Positions 1 to 10,506 of a stretch of 64,000 bases of DNA are shown in pieces. The stretch's first letter is position 1, and each line of letters begins with the position of its first letter. The notes beneath the pieces are model-generated. The model searched no databases. It saw only the letters and a list, made by a program, of their open reading frames with translations, and was not told the DNA's origin. Source of the DNA: Ciona savignyi (Eukaryota > Chordata > Ascidiacea > Phlebobranchia > Cionidae); assembly GCA_000149265.1 (NCBI GenBank), contig CH003201.1, positions 263,763 to 327,762 on the forward strand. The letters run 5' to 3'. Position numbers and translations under genes: made by a program.

Positions 1-70
1 AAGCTGACGATTGCCTATGTGTTAACCCTCTTGGTTTCCTCACTCACGGGGATAAACATAAATATCTTAT
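1..70 (+). repeat. SINE-A, 3' end
   Basis: Matches the SINE-A tail: GTGTTAACCC, TTGGTTT, GGGGATAAACAT. Cut by the window edge. Confidence 0.7.
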
Positions 71-85
71 ACCTATGCACTTTAC

Positions 86-3000
86 CGTTTCCATTGTATG
101 GTATCTGTCCGATGGCTCTAATGAGACCGTTCCGATCGTTGGGGTAATCACTGAGCAATATTTGAGTTGCAGTGTCAACGTGTCTATTGTATCTGAAGAC
201 GCCGATTCTCGTACTGTCGTCTCGAATTTCAACGCCTCTGCAAATGGTTTTAAGCGTAAATATTGGTAAGCCACTGATTAGGCAAATTTGCTCTCGATTA
301 CTTTCTAAATCGTGTTCGAGAAGGTAAATTGTCCGACCGGTCTGGTGGTTTACTTCGCAACCGAACGGTTTAAAGTTCGAAACTGGTCTCTAGCTAGCCG
401 GTTGTGTCCTTGGACAAGGCACTTATTGGACATCGCCTGAACCCAGTGGATTAATGGGTTCTTCTAAATTCAAGGTACGTCTGAATCATACACTGTAATA
501 GCTTCGGTAACCCGACAGTGGGAATATCTTTTCCCATCATAATAAGCTTTGGTCGAGCACTTTATCACACAAATCAGACTTTTAAAATACTGTCATCTTC
601 TAAGCTTCCATCTCCCAAGTAAACCGACTACTTATATTATATTGTTTTTATCTTAATTAAATTTGGTTTGCTTATTATTATTCTTTCGTTCGGTTTGGCG
701 GTCGCGTCCGCTATATTTATTAAATGATATCCTTTTTTTAATAAAGCGTGTTCGTTTGCCGTTTTTTCCTGTTCCTGTGTCATAATTTGATTCGTTTATC
801 TTTGTTTTAATACTGGGACAAACAATGAATAAACCTAACTAAACTAACTTAGTATACATACATAGTGTACCCGGTGGCACGTGTACCTAGTATTACTGTG
901 GTGCTTTACCTAATGATTCCTTGTACAAATCGGATTAGAATTCCCCAGTTGATGCGGCCGATAGAACTAGAGGAATCCAACACCACAATAGCATCAACCT
1001 TTGCAAATGGTGGACATTGGCCTGAAGATGATATAAAAAAGAAATTCAATAATTTACCAATGAAAAATCTTTAGAAAGAGTGTGTACATTATCTTTACAG
1101 AATAAAGTTAGTTTAACACATGTAGTTAGTTTTTATCTATATTTTTTAACCGAAATGTTGCAGGTTCGCTAGGTAATCTATTGTGTCCTGGGGCAAGGCA
1201 CTTAACATATGTTGCCTTAACCCAGTGGATTAATGGGTTCTACCAAATCAAAGTAACGTGTAAATCATACACAACACACTGCAATAGCTCCGGTAACCCG
1301 ACGATGGGCGCGAGGTGATCTCTCGATTGTCCGCGTGGTAACCCCTTGGTTTTCCGATTCACGTGGATACACATAAATAACATATCGTCGTTAATAGAAG
1401 GTCGATGATAATTCAATGACGCACTAACCAAATATTAGGTTTAGATAAACGTGAGGGACTGAAAGATGTTTTCTTAGTCCAAGTGGTAATTGTTTACATG
1501 AAAGTACAACGCACATTATACATTATAGAATACACCACCTGTCTCTTATTTTTTAAATACCTGAGAACTTACTGTTTTGCAAAATGTAGTAATACAGCGC
1601 TCCTTACTGGCAAAGTTTATATTTTATTTTTTTAAATGTACGGTCGTGTGGCCGAATGTTTAACGCTAGTTGGTCTCCGACATACTTACCGAATTATATA
1701 CCAAAAACTGGTTTTAAAACGAGGCCGTAATAGGTTCAAAACTTATAATATACGGCGCCGTATAAAAAAACAAAAATTATTAAAAAATATCTTCCTTCTT
1801 ACGAGTACAGCAGGGTGGGGGTTGAACCCATGACGTTCCGTTGCAGGTGGAGCTTGTGGTGTTGGGTGGGTGGAGTGTGTATCCATCCGCTGCGTCACAT
1901 TCAAAATCGCACGTTGATCCGACGTTGGTGCCGTCCGAGCAAGACACACTTCCATTGTTGATATTGATGTCTTGGCACGGACCAGGATCAGGACCAGGAC
2001 CTAGTTGGTTGACAAATGGTTAACGTGACCACTACTTGTGCCTATATTCATATAAAACACAATCTTAATGACGAGCCCATTGGTTAAAAAATGACCCTGT
2101 AAAAAATAAAGAACAAACTTAGACAGGTAAAAAGTAGAAAATACATTATGCAGTGTGTCAAATTTAGAACATGCCATATAGATTTCAAAACAGAATAAAA
2201 AAACGGGAGAAAGCAAAACTAACAAATTTACGTAGTCTTCTATATTGCGTATTGGGCTGCTTATTGGTAGTGGACAAAATAAAATTGTAAATATAAGATA
2301 ATCTAACGATTTTACATACAACGTTGCGATGAGTCTGCTTAACGTCGCGAGTCATCCAACTAAAACTCATGTATATTCTAGCCGAATCTAAACTATAAAT
2401 TAGTTAGACTCTAATCCTATTGCTAAACTTTGTATTTCTAGGCAATTAAAAGTTGTAAGTTTTACCGATAAAAAACTCATTTAAGTTAAAGTTCTTAAAC
2501 ACTTAGGGTTTTACCAACCTTGTGGGCATTCCAGCGTCGCAAAGTTGCAGTTATCGAAGTCACAGCAACACCGACAGACCGACCCTTGCACGTTAATGTT
2601 ACACTGGCTCGGAAACCAAGCGGATCTCGGGTTCTAGAAAATACATAAGGCTTAAGACTAATAGTAGGTCTACCACCAGTTGGATAGAAAAGGATAAAAA
2701 TGTTTATCTTCGTGAATGGAAAACTAAGGGGGTTAACACACGGGCAATCGTCAGATCACTTCGCGCCCACCGTCGGGTTACTGGAGCTATTGCAGTGTGT
2801 TATGTCTTATGTATGATTCACACGTTCCTTTAATTTGCTTTTAGTAAAAGCCTTTAATCCTCTGGGTTCAGGCAATGTCCGCTAAGTGCCTTGCTCAAGG
2901 ATACAGCTGACTAGCTGCCGACCAGTTTCGAACCCTAGAGCTGAAAGATGACGCACTTAACCACCAAACTGATCTATCGGACAAGTGGGTCTGTTGGTCT

Positions 3001-5390
3001 GTGACTAGTCTAGAAAATACGCGAGATTAACTTCAGACTAGTAGTAGGTTTATGACCAGTTTATATTTGATAACAAAAGTGGAGAATAGGAGACCATGAT
3101 TATCCCAGGTAGGCCTATCTTATGTGTGATAATATTCTGCATTCTTAAGATATTTTCTAACACTAATAAGACTTTTACAGACTTTGTGTGGTTGGATTTT
3201 GAATGTAATTAAAGGTCATTTTTGAAAAAGGTAACCCATATTGTTTCTGTCAGCTTTTTTTGTTTTATTAGATTTTAAAATAAATCAAATGTCAACACCT
3301 ATGTAGGCCTAATGCCTTCTTGTAATAGCCCAAACCTCTTTGGCCATTTTACAGCAAGAAATCCTGATGGTCTAAATTTTGGCATAAATATGGCGTGTGT
3401 TAAAATCAAGTTAGCTGTCTTTAATAAATAAAAATATACAAGGTTAACAGTTCTGAATGTAGCAAGTTAGGTTTCGGAACGTTTATTTTAAGGTTTGAAT
3501 TCCGTTTTGTTTTTCAAGTGTTTGTCCCATGATTGACCTGTCGCAAGGTAAACAGCATGATCTACACCAGGGGTGCTCATTAAGTCGATCGCGATCCACC
3601 GGTTGATCGCGAAGGTGGTACTGGTCGATCGCGGCGTGACATTAAAAAATTATCATTCTAGCTTCAATGCCGTCACTTGATTGATATACAGGGCAGCCAT
3701 TCAGATGATAACTGAATGTTGCCGTTCGGGTGACCAATCAAATCAAACAACGGCTCTAAGTACAGCAAAACTTGCCGAAAGCGCCGCTCTTTCGCCTTTG
3801 CATTTTTGTAGCGGGTAGATCATTTTGACTCGGTCATTTTAAAAGTAGCTCGCATGCTGTAAAAGTGTGAGCACCCCTGATCTACACGAATCTGTCACGT
3901 TAACCATTCGGCCACACATGCTGTATATGAATCGGTAGCGCTAACTTTTCGGCCACACGTGCTGTGTATGAATCAGTTGCGCTAACCATTCGGTCAGACA
4001 TGCTGTATATGAATCGGTGGCGCTACCATTCGGCCATACAAGCTGTATATGAATTAGTTGCGCTAACCATTCGGCCATGCATGCTGTATATAAATCGGTG
4101 GCGCTACCATTCGGCCATACAAGCTGTATATAAATCAGTTGCGCTAACCATTCGGCCCCACATGGTATATAAACCAGTGACGCTATTCGTCCACGCAAAT
4201 ACTGTAGGTCGCGATAACCATACGAATCGTATGTATACGAATCGGTGCTAGCAACTCGTGTCCGGGTTAACAAACAGTGCCCGATAAAAACACTGAATAA
4301 ATAAATAAGAGTGCCCCATATAGGTTTGCTTACCTGTATATGATTGTTATTGCACGCGTGCGTCTGTTTGCATTCTTTCGTGATTCTCATTCCTTGTGGG
4401 TCAGTCCGAACGTGGGTTTGACAGGATTCCTGTGAAATAAAGGTTAATCAGTATAACGTACGGTTTCACAGCAATGCCGCATGATATAAAGCGGCGTGCA
4501 GTATAACATTCTCGTAAAGCCGGCTCCCACATTGCCCTAGTCGCTTCACCACACTTTAGATGCCTAATGCAATGATTTGAATATAAACACTTATTTTTCC
4601 AGTATTTATTTTTTTATCCGTTAGGTTTGGCGGCAATGACTAAATATACTTAAAGTAAATAATTGGTTGGATTACAGGCGTGATTTAACGACTGTTGTTT
4701 TACGTATTTTTCCCGTTTTTCCTTTTTCATAGTGTCCTGCTTTGTGTTTTCTTTGTGAAAACAAAAATTAAACTAAACTTAACTAGTTCAAGGGTTGTGA
4801 ATTGTTTAAAGCAGTGGTTTGTACTGGGACTGTAAAATTACTGTATGCGTTGACTGTAATTCAATATTCCCCAGAAAATCTTACTTGATTAGGTCTACAT
4901 GTTTTCGTTCTTCCTGTTCTTTGACATTCCTCGTTACTTCTGGCATTTTCGCATGTCCAGCATTGCAATGCTTTGGTAAAGAAATTTGACTATTATACCA
5001 ATCGTACGGTCGTTTGGCTTAAACAGTTAGAGTGCTGGCCGCAGCTAAGTGGTTGATGCTTTAAACTTGCTTTATGTCTGGGTAGTCGGCTGTACACTAA
5101 ATTTAGAATTTAGCGGACTGCGACTAAATCCCGTAGGCAATTAATGGGTTAAACTAAAACTGTAAAAAACGCCCCAATCATAGACCAATAGAACACAGTG
5201 CAATACTCGCTGTACCCAGACGCTGAGCACAAGGTAAAGTTAAGAGTGATCTGGTAATCCCCTTTTCCTTATCCATAGAAACAAACATGAATATTTTTTA
5301 CCAGTAGTATATTGATTACTAGAAATATCACTTACCGTTAGAAAAAGAGATGAGAATGCTCAAAGCGATAAAATAGCAAATCGTTTTCAT
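86..5390 (-). CDS. Secreted von Willebrand factor A domain protein, 5' part (continues past left edge)
   Basis: Three exons read on the minus strand: 5336-5390, 910-1021 and 86-237. Exon 1 encodes a signal peptide (MKTICYFIALSILISFSN, then a split Gly). Exon 2 starts QCPPFAKVDAIVVLDSSSSI; the DSSSS stretch is the metal-binding MIDAS motif (DxSxS) that opens a vWA domain, and the Cys before it is typical of such domains. Exon 3 holds the middle of the domain (RIGVFRYN, then RNGLIRAIGQIPYNGN). Codon phases agree at both junctions (g+gc gives Gly, ag+a gives Arg), and the donors read GTAAGT, GTAAAG and GTAAAG. The family includes matrilins, collagens and other extracellular adhesion proteins; which one this is cannot be told because the rest lies left of the window. 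Intron 1 is about 4.3 kb and repeat-filled. I am confident of the vWA exons, less so of the distant signal-peptide exon. Confidence 0.75.
338..540 (+). repeat. SINE-A, 5' and middle part
   Basis: Shows the B-box-like AGTTCGAAACTGGTC, GGTTGTGTCCTTGG and CCAGTGGATTAATGGGTTC. In vWA intron 2. Confidence 0.7.
640..850 (+). repeat. Family B SINE-like repeat
   Basis: Shares CGTTTGCCGT, TCCTGTTCCTGTGTC, TGATTCGTTT and a 3' end in AATAAACCTAACTAAAC with many copies in the window. Confidence 0.7.
1160..1392 (+). repeat. SINE-A, lacking the head
   Basis: Reads GCAGGTTCGCTAGG through CACGTGGATACACATAAATA. In vWA intron 1. Confidence 0.7.
1634..1850 (+). repeat. Family D tRNA-like repeat
   Basis: Starts TACGGTCGTGTGGCCGAATG, like the A-box half of a tRNA, and ends with GGGTTGAACCCATGACG. 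Similar starts occur at 37495 and 43450. Confidence 0.55.
2690..2985 (-). repeat. SINE-A, near full length
   Basis: Tail (TTTATCTTCGTGAATGG) to head (CACTTAACCACCAAACTGAT). A weak direct repeat (TCTAGAAAATAC..., 2633 and 3010) lies either side. Confidence 0.75.
3568..3879. mobile_element. Non-autonomous hAT-like element
   Basis: Terminal inverted repeats CAGGGGTGCTCA and TGAGCACCCCTG, flanked by the 8-base duplication ATCTACAC (3560-3567 and 3880-3887). The inside has GATCGCGATCC repeats and no transposase frame. Confidence 0.85.
3905..4235. repeat. 41-base minisatellite built from family D
   Basis: About seven to eight tandem copies of a unit such as GCTGTATATGAATCGGTAGC followed by GCTAACCATTCGGCCACAC. 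The minus strand of the unit (TGGCCGAATGGTTAGCGC) is the A-box part of family D. Confidence 0.8.
4605..4790 (+). repeat. Family B SINE-like repeat
   Basis: Ends TCATAGTGTCCTGC, then AAAATTAAACTAAACTTAAC, matching the family B 3' half. Confidence 0.55.
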
Positions 5391-5456
5391 TGTTGAATAA
5401 GGTACCAGCGGAAGCCTAAAATTCTTTCAAGCTGCTTGCCCTCACCGCATTTCAGC

Positions 5457-5464
5457 TTTATATA
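5457..5464 (-). promoter_or_regulatory. Candidate TATA box of the vWA gene
   Basis: The minus strand reads TATATAAA about 67 bases upstream of the ATG at 5390. Spacing suits a TATA box with a short 5' leader. Position alone supports it. Confidence 0.4.
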
Positions 5465-6794
5465 GATGTATTTTTTTCTTAGAATTTCGGGTGTCCTATA
5501 ATTTTTTGTCACGATCATCTTATCAGTTCGTTTCACCATGATTACTGGTAAATCGATTCCGATTAATCATACCACAGATCTGTCACGACCGTTCTCGCTG
5601 TTAATCTTTGCCATAATTTTAACAACACAGGGATCTGTCAGTGCCACTTAATACAAAGAACGAATAGAAGCTGTGACAGATATATAAATAATTAGTGCCA
5701 TTTTAAAAGGTTGGCTTAACCGGTTGAACCAGCGACTGCATAAATCAGGAAACTAAACACGAACCAACGGGTACTGGGTTCAAATGCAAAACCGATACAT
5801 ACTTGCTGTTCAAAGTAATAAAAATGCACTGACAAAACCTAAAAAAGCAGTTACACAGGCCTAACTAAATATATAAATGTCTAACTTTTGGTCATTTTTA
5901 AGCAAAATTTAGGTGCTTTTGCATATCTTATGCTATTTTTATTCGATTTTTTCTTTAATTTGCTTTTCCGCTCACTAAATTCGATTTTCTCCCAACATAT
6001 TAATTATGGTTAATTTATGGGTGTACTAATACTACGATGACAAGTTAATTTTTAATAATTAATGTAATTATTTTGTTCCACCCTCTATACATAAAGTTGA
6101 ATAGTCCTTGGTTTAACCAGTTCGATATGGATAGAAAAAATAAACAAATTTTGTTTCTCATTCAATATTTATATTAAACGTGGAGTTAGAGACTCCTAAG
6201 AAGTCAACGAGAGTTAGTGTACATTATTTTTAAATTTGTGATTGATTACAAACATGAAAGTTTAACTATTAATCCAACAAATGCCAAATCGTTAATCTAG
6301 CTGGTCAGGAAGGTAATAAGGACACAACGTTTTACTTTACGGCCATATGTCATCACGTTTTAAGGAAAAATTATATAAAATACAACATTGTATGCATTAT
6401 TTTTTTTATTTTTATTATTTTAAAGAATACCTTATTTGATTCCATAAAAACTAATGGTTTTTTTGTCTTAAATCTAGTAAAAATGTAGCTGCGAAGCGAA
6501 AAAAATGCAGCAACTGTAACCTTTGACAATGCGTTATATAATGACAAGGTCCTTTAAATAGCCTTTCGTTTCGATAAAATATTTAAATTTCGGACTGTTA
6601 AATTGCCGGATGGATGTCCAGATGTTCCAGGAAACGTTTGGTGCTATCAACATGTTCTGGCCTGATGTCAAGCACCGGTTTGCCTTTAGGGTATAATGCC
6701 TTTTAATATGTTGTACGTCATAGCCAATATCCCTCTATATAACGGATATACCGGCTTTTGAACGGCAAAATAGGTTGTTGGGTTAGTTTGTCGC

Positions 6795-7030
6795 CTTTCA
6801 TCCGAAGGTTTGCGAAATGCTTTACGCGGCTCAGTCCGTGAAAAGGCACCAAACTGACAATGCCTTGTGGATTAAAAGATTCTACCAAAACTAAAAGATG
6901 TCTTAAGCATTTACAATACAACAGATCCGGTAACCCACGATGGATTGCACGGTTTTCTGAAAATTGTCTTTGCGATAATTATCCCTCCTTTTTCCTAGTC
7001 ACTGGGATAAAATGTGACAACCTATGTATC
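6795..7030 (+). repeat. SINE-A, diverged
   Basis: Recognisable by GTCGCCTTTCATCCGAAGG, GCCTTGTGGATTAAAAG and GATCCGGTAACCCACGATGG. Confidence 0.6.
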
Positions 7031-8019
7031 TTATACAAATAACAAAAGGAATACGAAGAGTATACATCCAAATTGAGGTTTATAAACACGTTTTTTTATT
7101 TCACTTTACCAATGACTTAAATTAATCCTTGATTATATAGAATTATGATTGTAGAATTAAATTATGCCATTGTGATGACATTAATGTCATAGTGACATTG
7201 TGGCGTAATTATATACCATTGTGATGAAATAGCAGTAAGCTAAACGGCATTTTGTTGTTAGCTTAATTCACTTTTTGTGTTTTTATTGTAAATGTGTAAA
7301 AATAAAAATACAAAACCTTTTTTTTAATTTGCAGCAGCCCCAAAAGAAATGAAAATCACCTATTATATTTTGTGTTTGTGTTTCATTTTCTTTGCATTGT
7401 TTTAAATTATGAACAAACACAATGCAATTATAATTAAACATGTATTCTCTGAAATAGGCTGCAAAGACATACCTAATTGTATCCAAAATCGTTTTAAACA
7501 TATTTATAACACCAGTCTATTAACACAGAGAGGGTATTATTTGCTATTTTTGGAAACTGAAAAACGTATTTAAAAAAAAAAGATATTACCTGATGATAAA
7601 TAGACTCTTCACGTTTGGGCAATGCCTGTCTGGACCCGAAAAAAATGACAGCGACGTTTCACGTTTGGACAATGTATGTCTACACACGTGACGAAAATGC
7701 CGCTGTTTAAGCAAATCGTGCCAGTAAATTTCAAAATGTATAATAACGCGTGCCAACAGCCGGCGGGGTTAGGATTTTACATTTTTATGAATTGTCTGCA
7801 CTGTCTGCTTTGCACGATATTATTCTAAATATCAGAAAAAGCAAAAAGTTGATTGTAACACTTTCAAATTAAGTGTACGCATTTCTTATTTTTTTGACCT
7901 GAATTTTGATACGGCTACGTGGTCACTTAAAAGATGACTATTTTTATATATGGTCTTTATATCAATTGATCACGATAACCATTAAGCCAAACAACCACTT
8001 CTATACAAAATTATTATTT

Positions 8020-8170
8020 TTGGTTTATTCATTTTTTGCCTTAGTATTAAAAAATGGCAAACGAATCAAATAACGACACAGGAATAGGAAAAGACGGCAA
8101 ACGATCAGTCGTTAAAACATGTCATTAAAAAAGGATATCATTTAATAAATATAGCGGACGTGGGCGCAAA
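8020..8170 (-). repeat. Family B SINE-like repeat
   Basis: The minus strand reads CGTTTGCCGTCTTTTCC, TATTCCTGTGTCGTTATT and ends in AATGAATAAACC; its 5' end shows TAAATGATATCC as at 715. Confidence 0.7.
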
Positions 8171-8624
8171 ACCTATTATTTTTGATTTATCGGCATTTCG
8201 AACCCATAATGGACTCATAACTAAGACCGTTTTTTATAGAAATTGATGTATAAACCGGCCGCGTTTATTGGGCGTTGCAACCGTCTCTGTACGAAATTAT
8301 TTCAAGATCTTCGTTTCGACATTTGTTCTAAAAAATAACTAGATCGGCGGGGCTAACTTTCTGGCACAAAAAATAAAAAAATAATCATTCCTATGCACAT
8401 CTCAATGCGCCTTCGTGTTAACTGATGGGCTTGTATTGTCACTCTAAAGCTCTATTACCTTTAATAAGACATTGGTCCATTAAGGTACATTCATACACTG
8501 CGAATAACAAACTACTCGACAGGAAATAAAAAAGGAAATCGAAACGATGTTTTAAAGGTGAGCATTTTAAAATTAGCAGAATCTATCTTTTTAGAATATA
8601 TCCTTTATAAGACATGGTATAAAA

Positions 8625-8690
8625 CATAGGATAGGATATGAGGTTAACACACGGGTAATCGTCAGATCACCTCGGGGATAAACATGAATA
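8625..8690 (-). repeat. SINE-A tail fragment
   Basis: Reads AGGATAGGATATGAGG and TTAACACACGGGTAATCGTC only. Confidence 0.6.
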
Positions 8691-8719
8691 TACACATATA
8701 TACATGCATTTTTTAAATT

Positions 8720-8855
8720 TGTTTTTTTTTCCGGGCAACGTTTCGAACCCATGTAGAGCTTGTTGCTAAGACCGTTTTAGTATAGATCAGAATTTGGTAT
8801 GTGTATCGGTCGTGTTAACCATTCGGCCACAAGACCGTACAAAACAATGGGCTAC
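8720..8855 (-). repeat. Family D tRNA-like repeat
   Basis: Minus strand starts TACGGTCTTGTGGCCGAATG and ends with GGGTTCGAAACGTTGCCCGG. Confidence 0.6.
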
Positions 8856-9111
8856 AATCGTTAGGTCTTACGTAGAATTCCGCCCCCTAGCGGCCAATGA
8901 TAACAAAGTGATGATAGGTTACGGTGCTAGCATAGTATAATCATAGAATACTAACTTACAGATAAGTTTTGGACACAAAATCTTCTTCTAATTTTCACTC
9001 TCTTTATTTAGAGCTAGTGTGGTCAAGGGTTTAAAATTTACACTGAAAAAATGACAGACTATTGTGAGGATTATGTGCATATCTTATATAATTAGTTAAT
9101 ATATAATGAGG

Positions 9112-9117
9112 AAAAAA
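9112..9117 (-). terminator. Pol III terminator after the tRNA pair
   Basis: Six consecutive T residues on the minus strand lie 4 bases past the 3' end of tRNA-Gly. No T run of four or more separates the two tRNAs. Confidence 0.8.
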
Positions 9118-9120
9118 GTT

Positions 9121-9191
9121 TGCATTGGCCGGGAATCGAACCCGGGCCCCCCGCGTGGCAGGCGAGGATTCTACCACTGAACCACCAATGC
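9121..9191 (-). tRNA. tRNA-Gly (anticodon GCC)
   Basis: The 71-base minus-strand sequence begins GCATTGGTGGTTCAGTGGTA, carries the anticodon loop CTGCCAC and the T arm GGTTCGATTC, and folds as a full cloverleaf with discriminator A. A-box and B-box are intact. A run of six T (positions 9112-9117 on the minus strand) just downstream is a Pol III terminator. Confidence 0.95.
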
Positions 9192-9198
9192 TAAGAGG

Positions 9199-9270
9199 TT
9201 CCTACACCGGGAATCGAACCCGGGCCGCCTGGGTGAAAGCCAGGAATCCTAACCACTAGACCATGTAGGA
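9199..9270 (-). tRNA. tRNA-Glu (anticodon UUC)
   Basis: The 72-base minus-strand sequence begins TCCTACATGGTCTAGTGGTT, has the anticodon loop CTTTCAC (anticodon TTC) and the T arm GGTTCGATTC, with paired acceptor ends. It ends 7 bases before tRNA-Gly, and those 7 bases contain no T-run terminator. Confidence 0.95.
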
Positions 9271-9612
9271 GATGTTAGTTTTGCAGCGAAAAGGTAAATA
9301 GATCGTAGGCCGCGCCGACTTTTGTACTGCGTAAAACGCGTCAATAGGATATATAGTGATGATAAGTAATAAGTACGATGATGAGTGTTTTATTGTTAGA
9401 TACTATTTTATAATCAAATAAAACACATTGTTATTTTTAAGGCGTTTTGTTTGTTTGTAAAGGTAGCATAGTTAATTAGATGGGACTATATATTAAAATG
9501 ACCAACTGTTTTGTTCTGTTTGCAGAAAAATACGATATACCGAAATATCTACTGTTATTATAATAAGATGATATTATAACTAGTTTAAATAGTATCAATA
9601 TGTCATTTAACA

Positions 9613-9829
9613 GGGCAACGCTAAAGGAAGGGAAAACGGAAAGGAGGGAAACTGCTCACCAAAGACCAAAACTATGAAAATTAATTTTAACCTTTCCCTA
9701 AACACTAATGTTAACCCCAGAACTAACCCTCACTCTAACCCCATGTTTAAAACTAACTCTAATGTCCTAATCTTTATTTTAGTGTGCAGTTTCCCTCCTT
9801 CCCGCTTTCCCTCCTTTTAGTTTTCCCCC
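9613..9829. mobile_element. Family C MITE
   Basis: Inverted ends GGGCAACGCTAAAGGAAGGG and the complementary TCCCTCCTTTTAGTTTTCCCC, flanked by ATTTAACA on both sides. The core carries the ACCCCAGAACTAACCCTCAC motif seen in every family C copy. No coding capacity. Confidence 0.8.
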
Positions 9830-10029
9830 ATTTAACACTTTATGTTTATTCATTTTTGCCCTTAGTTTTAATACTCTTCTCCATTAGAAAATTCAAAAAT
9901 AAAACTACTAACAGCCCAAAACACAATTGATATGAAATAAACACATATTTTAGCCAATATTAAATTGACTAAAAAGCAAATAGATAATAATAAGCAATAT
10001 TATATTGGTGGTTTGGAGTATCATTTATT

Positions 10030-10224
10030 GGGGAAAACTAAAAGGAGGGAAACCGCACATTAAAATGAAGATTATGACATTAGAGTCTGTTTTAAACATG
10101 GGGTTGAAGTTAGGGTTAGTTCTGGGGTTGACAATAGTGTTTAGGGCAGGGTTTAAATTATTTTTTTAAATTTTACTGTGCAGTTTCTATCCTTCTCGCT
10201 TTCCCTCATTTTAGTGTTGCCCCC
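10030..10224. mobile_element. Family C MITE
   Basis: Ends GGGGAAAACTAAAAGGAGGG and TTTTAGTGTTGCCCCC; core GTTAGGGTTAGTTCTGGGG. In opposite orientation to the copy at 9613. Confidence 0.8.
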
Positions 10225-10506
10225 GTTTACTTGTACAGCGACAATGTGCCATAAAACTATAAGAAGCATTTTCTTGCTTTTTGTGTTTTTAAAATTATTT
10301 ATGGTAATGGCGCAAGTGTAGTTAGTAAAGCTGTTTTGATTTAATTGTCTTTATTGGTATAAAAGCCATCTATTATACAATATGTTTTGTCGATTATGCT
10401 TACATTTATATGGTATTTTTCTATTTAAATATCAAAAACCAAAAAAAATATAGATCATGTAAAGCAAACCTTTCTGTTACAGAATGTATACCTGTGAACC
10501 TAAATT

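Larger units (their letters stand above)
5465..9111. other. Intergenic stretch upstream of the vWA gene
   Basis: A+T-rich sequence with no convincing exon. It holds a diverged SINE-A copy near 6795-7030, a perfect 16-base palindrome (ATGACATTAATGTCAT) near 7178-7193, a family B SINE at 8020-8170, family D fragments at 8200-8290 and 8720-8855, and a SINE-A tail at 8625-8690. Short open frames here are not supported by codon pattern or splice sites. Confidence 0.5.
9271..10506. other. Intergenic stretch upstream of SCFD2
   Basis: Holds the two family C MITEs at 9613-9829 and 10030-10224 and a fragment of family B at about 9838-9890. The last 280 bases are plain A+T-rich sequence before the SCFD2 ATG. 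No TATA box could be chosen with confidence. Confidence 0.5.

Noticed and set aside
3941-4390. A 149-residue minus-strand frame with WPNGSATD-like repeats
   Set aside because: It is the 41-base minisatellite read through; no splice sites, start context or domain.
4400-4590. Possible Cys-containing exon of the vWA gene on the minus strand (WEPALRECYTARRFISC)
   Set aside because: The signal-peptide exon joins the exon at 1021 in phase without it, and its acceptor and end are unclear.
9700-9760. Telomere-like TTAGGG/CCCTAA words
   Set aside because: They are part of the family C MITE core and are not tandem telomere repeats.
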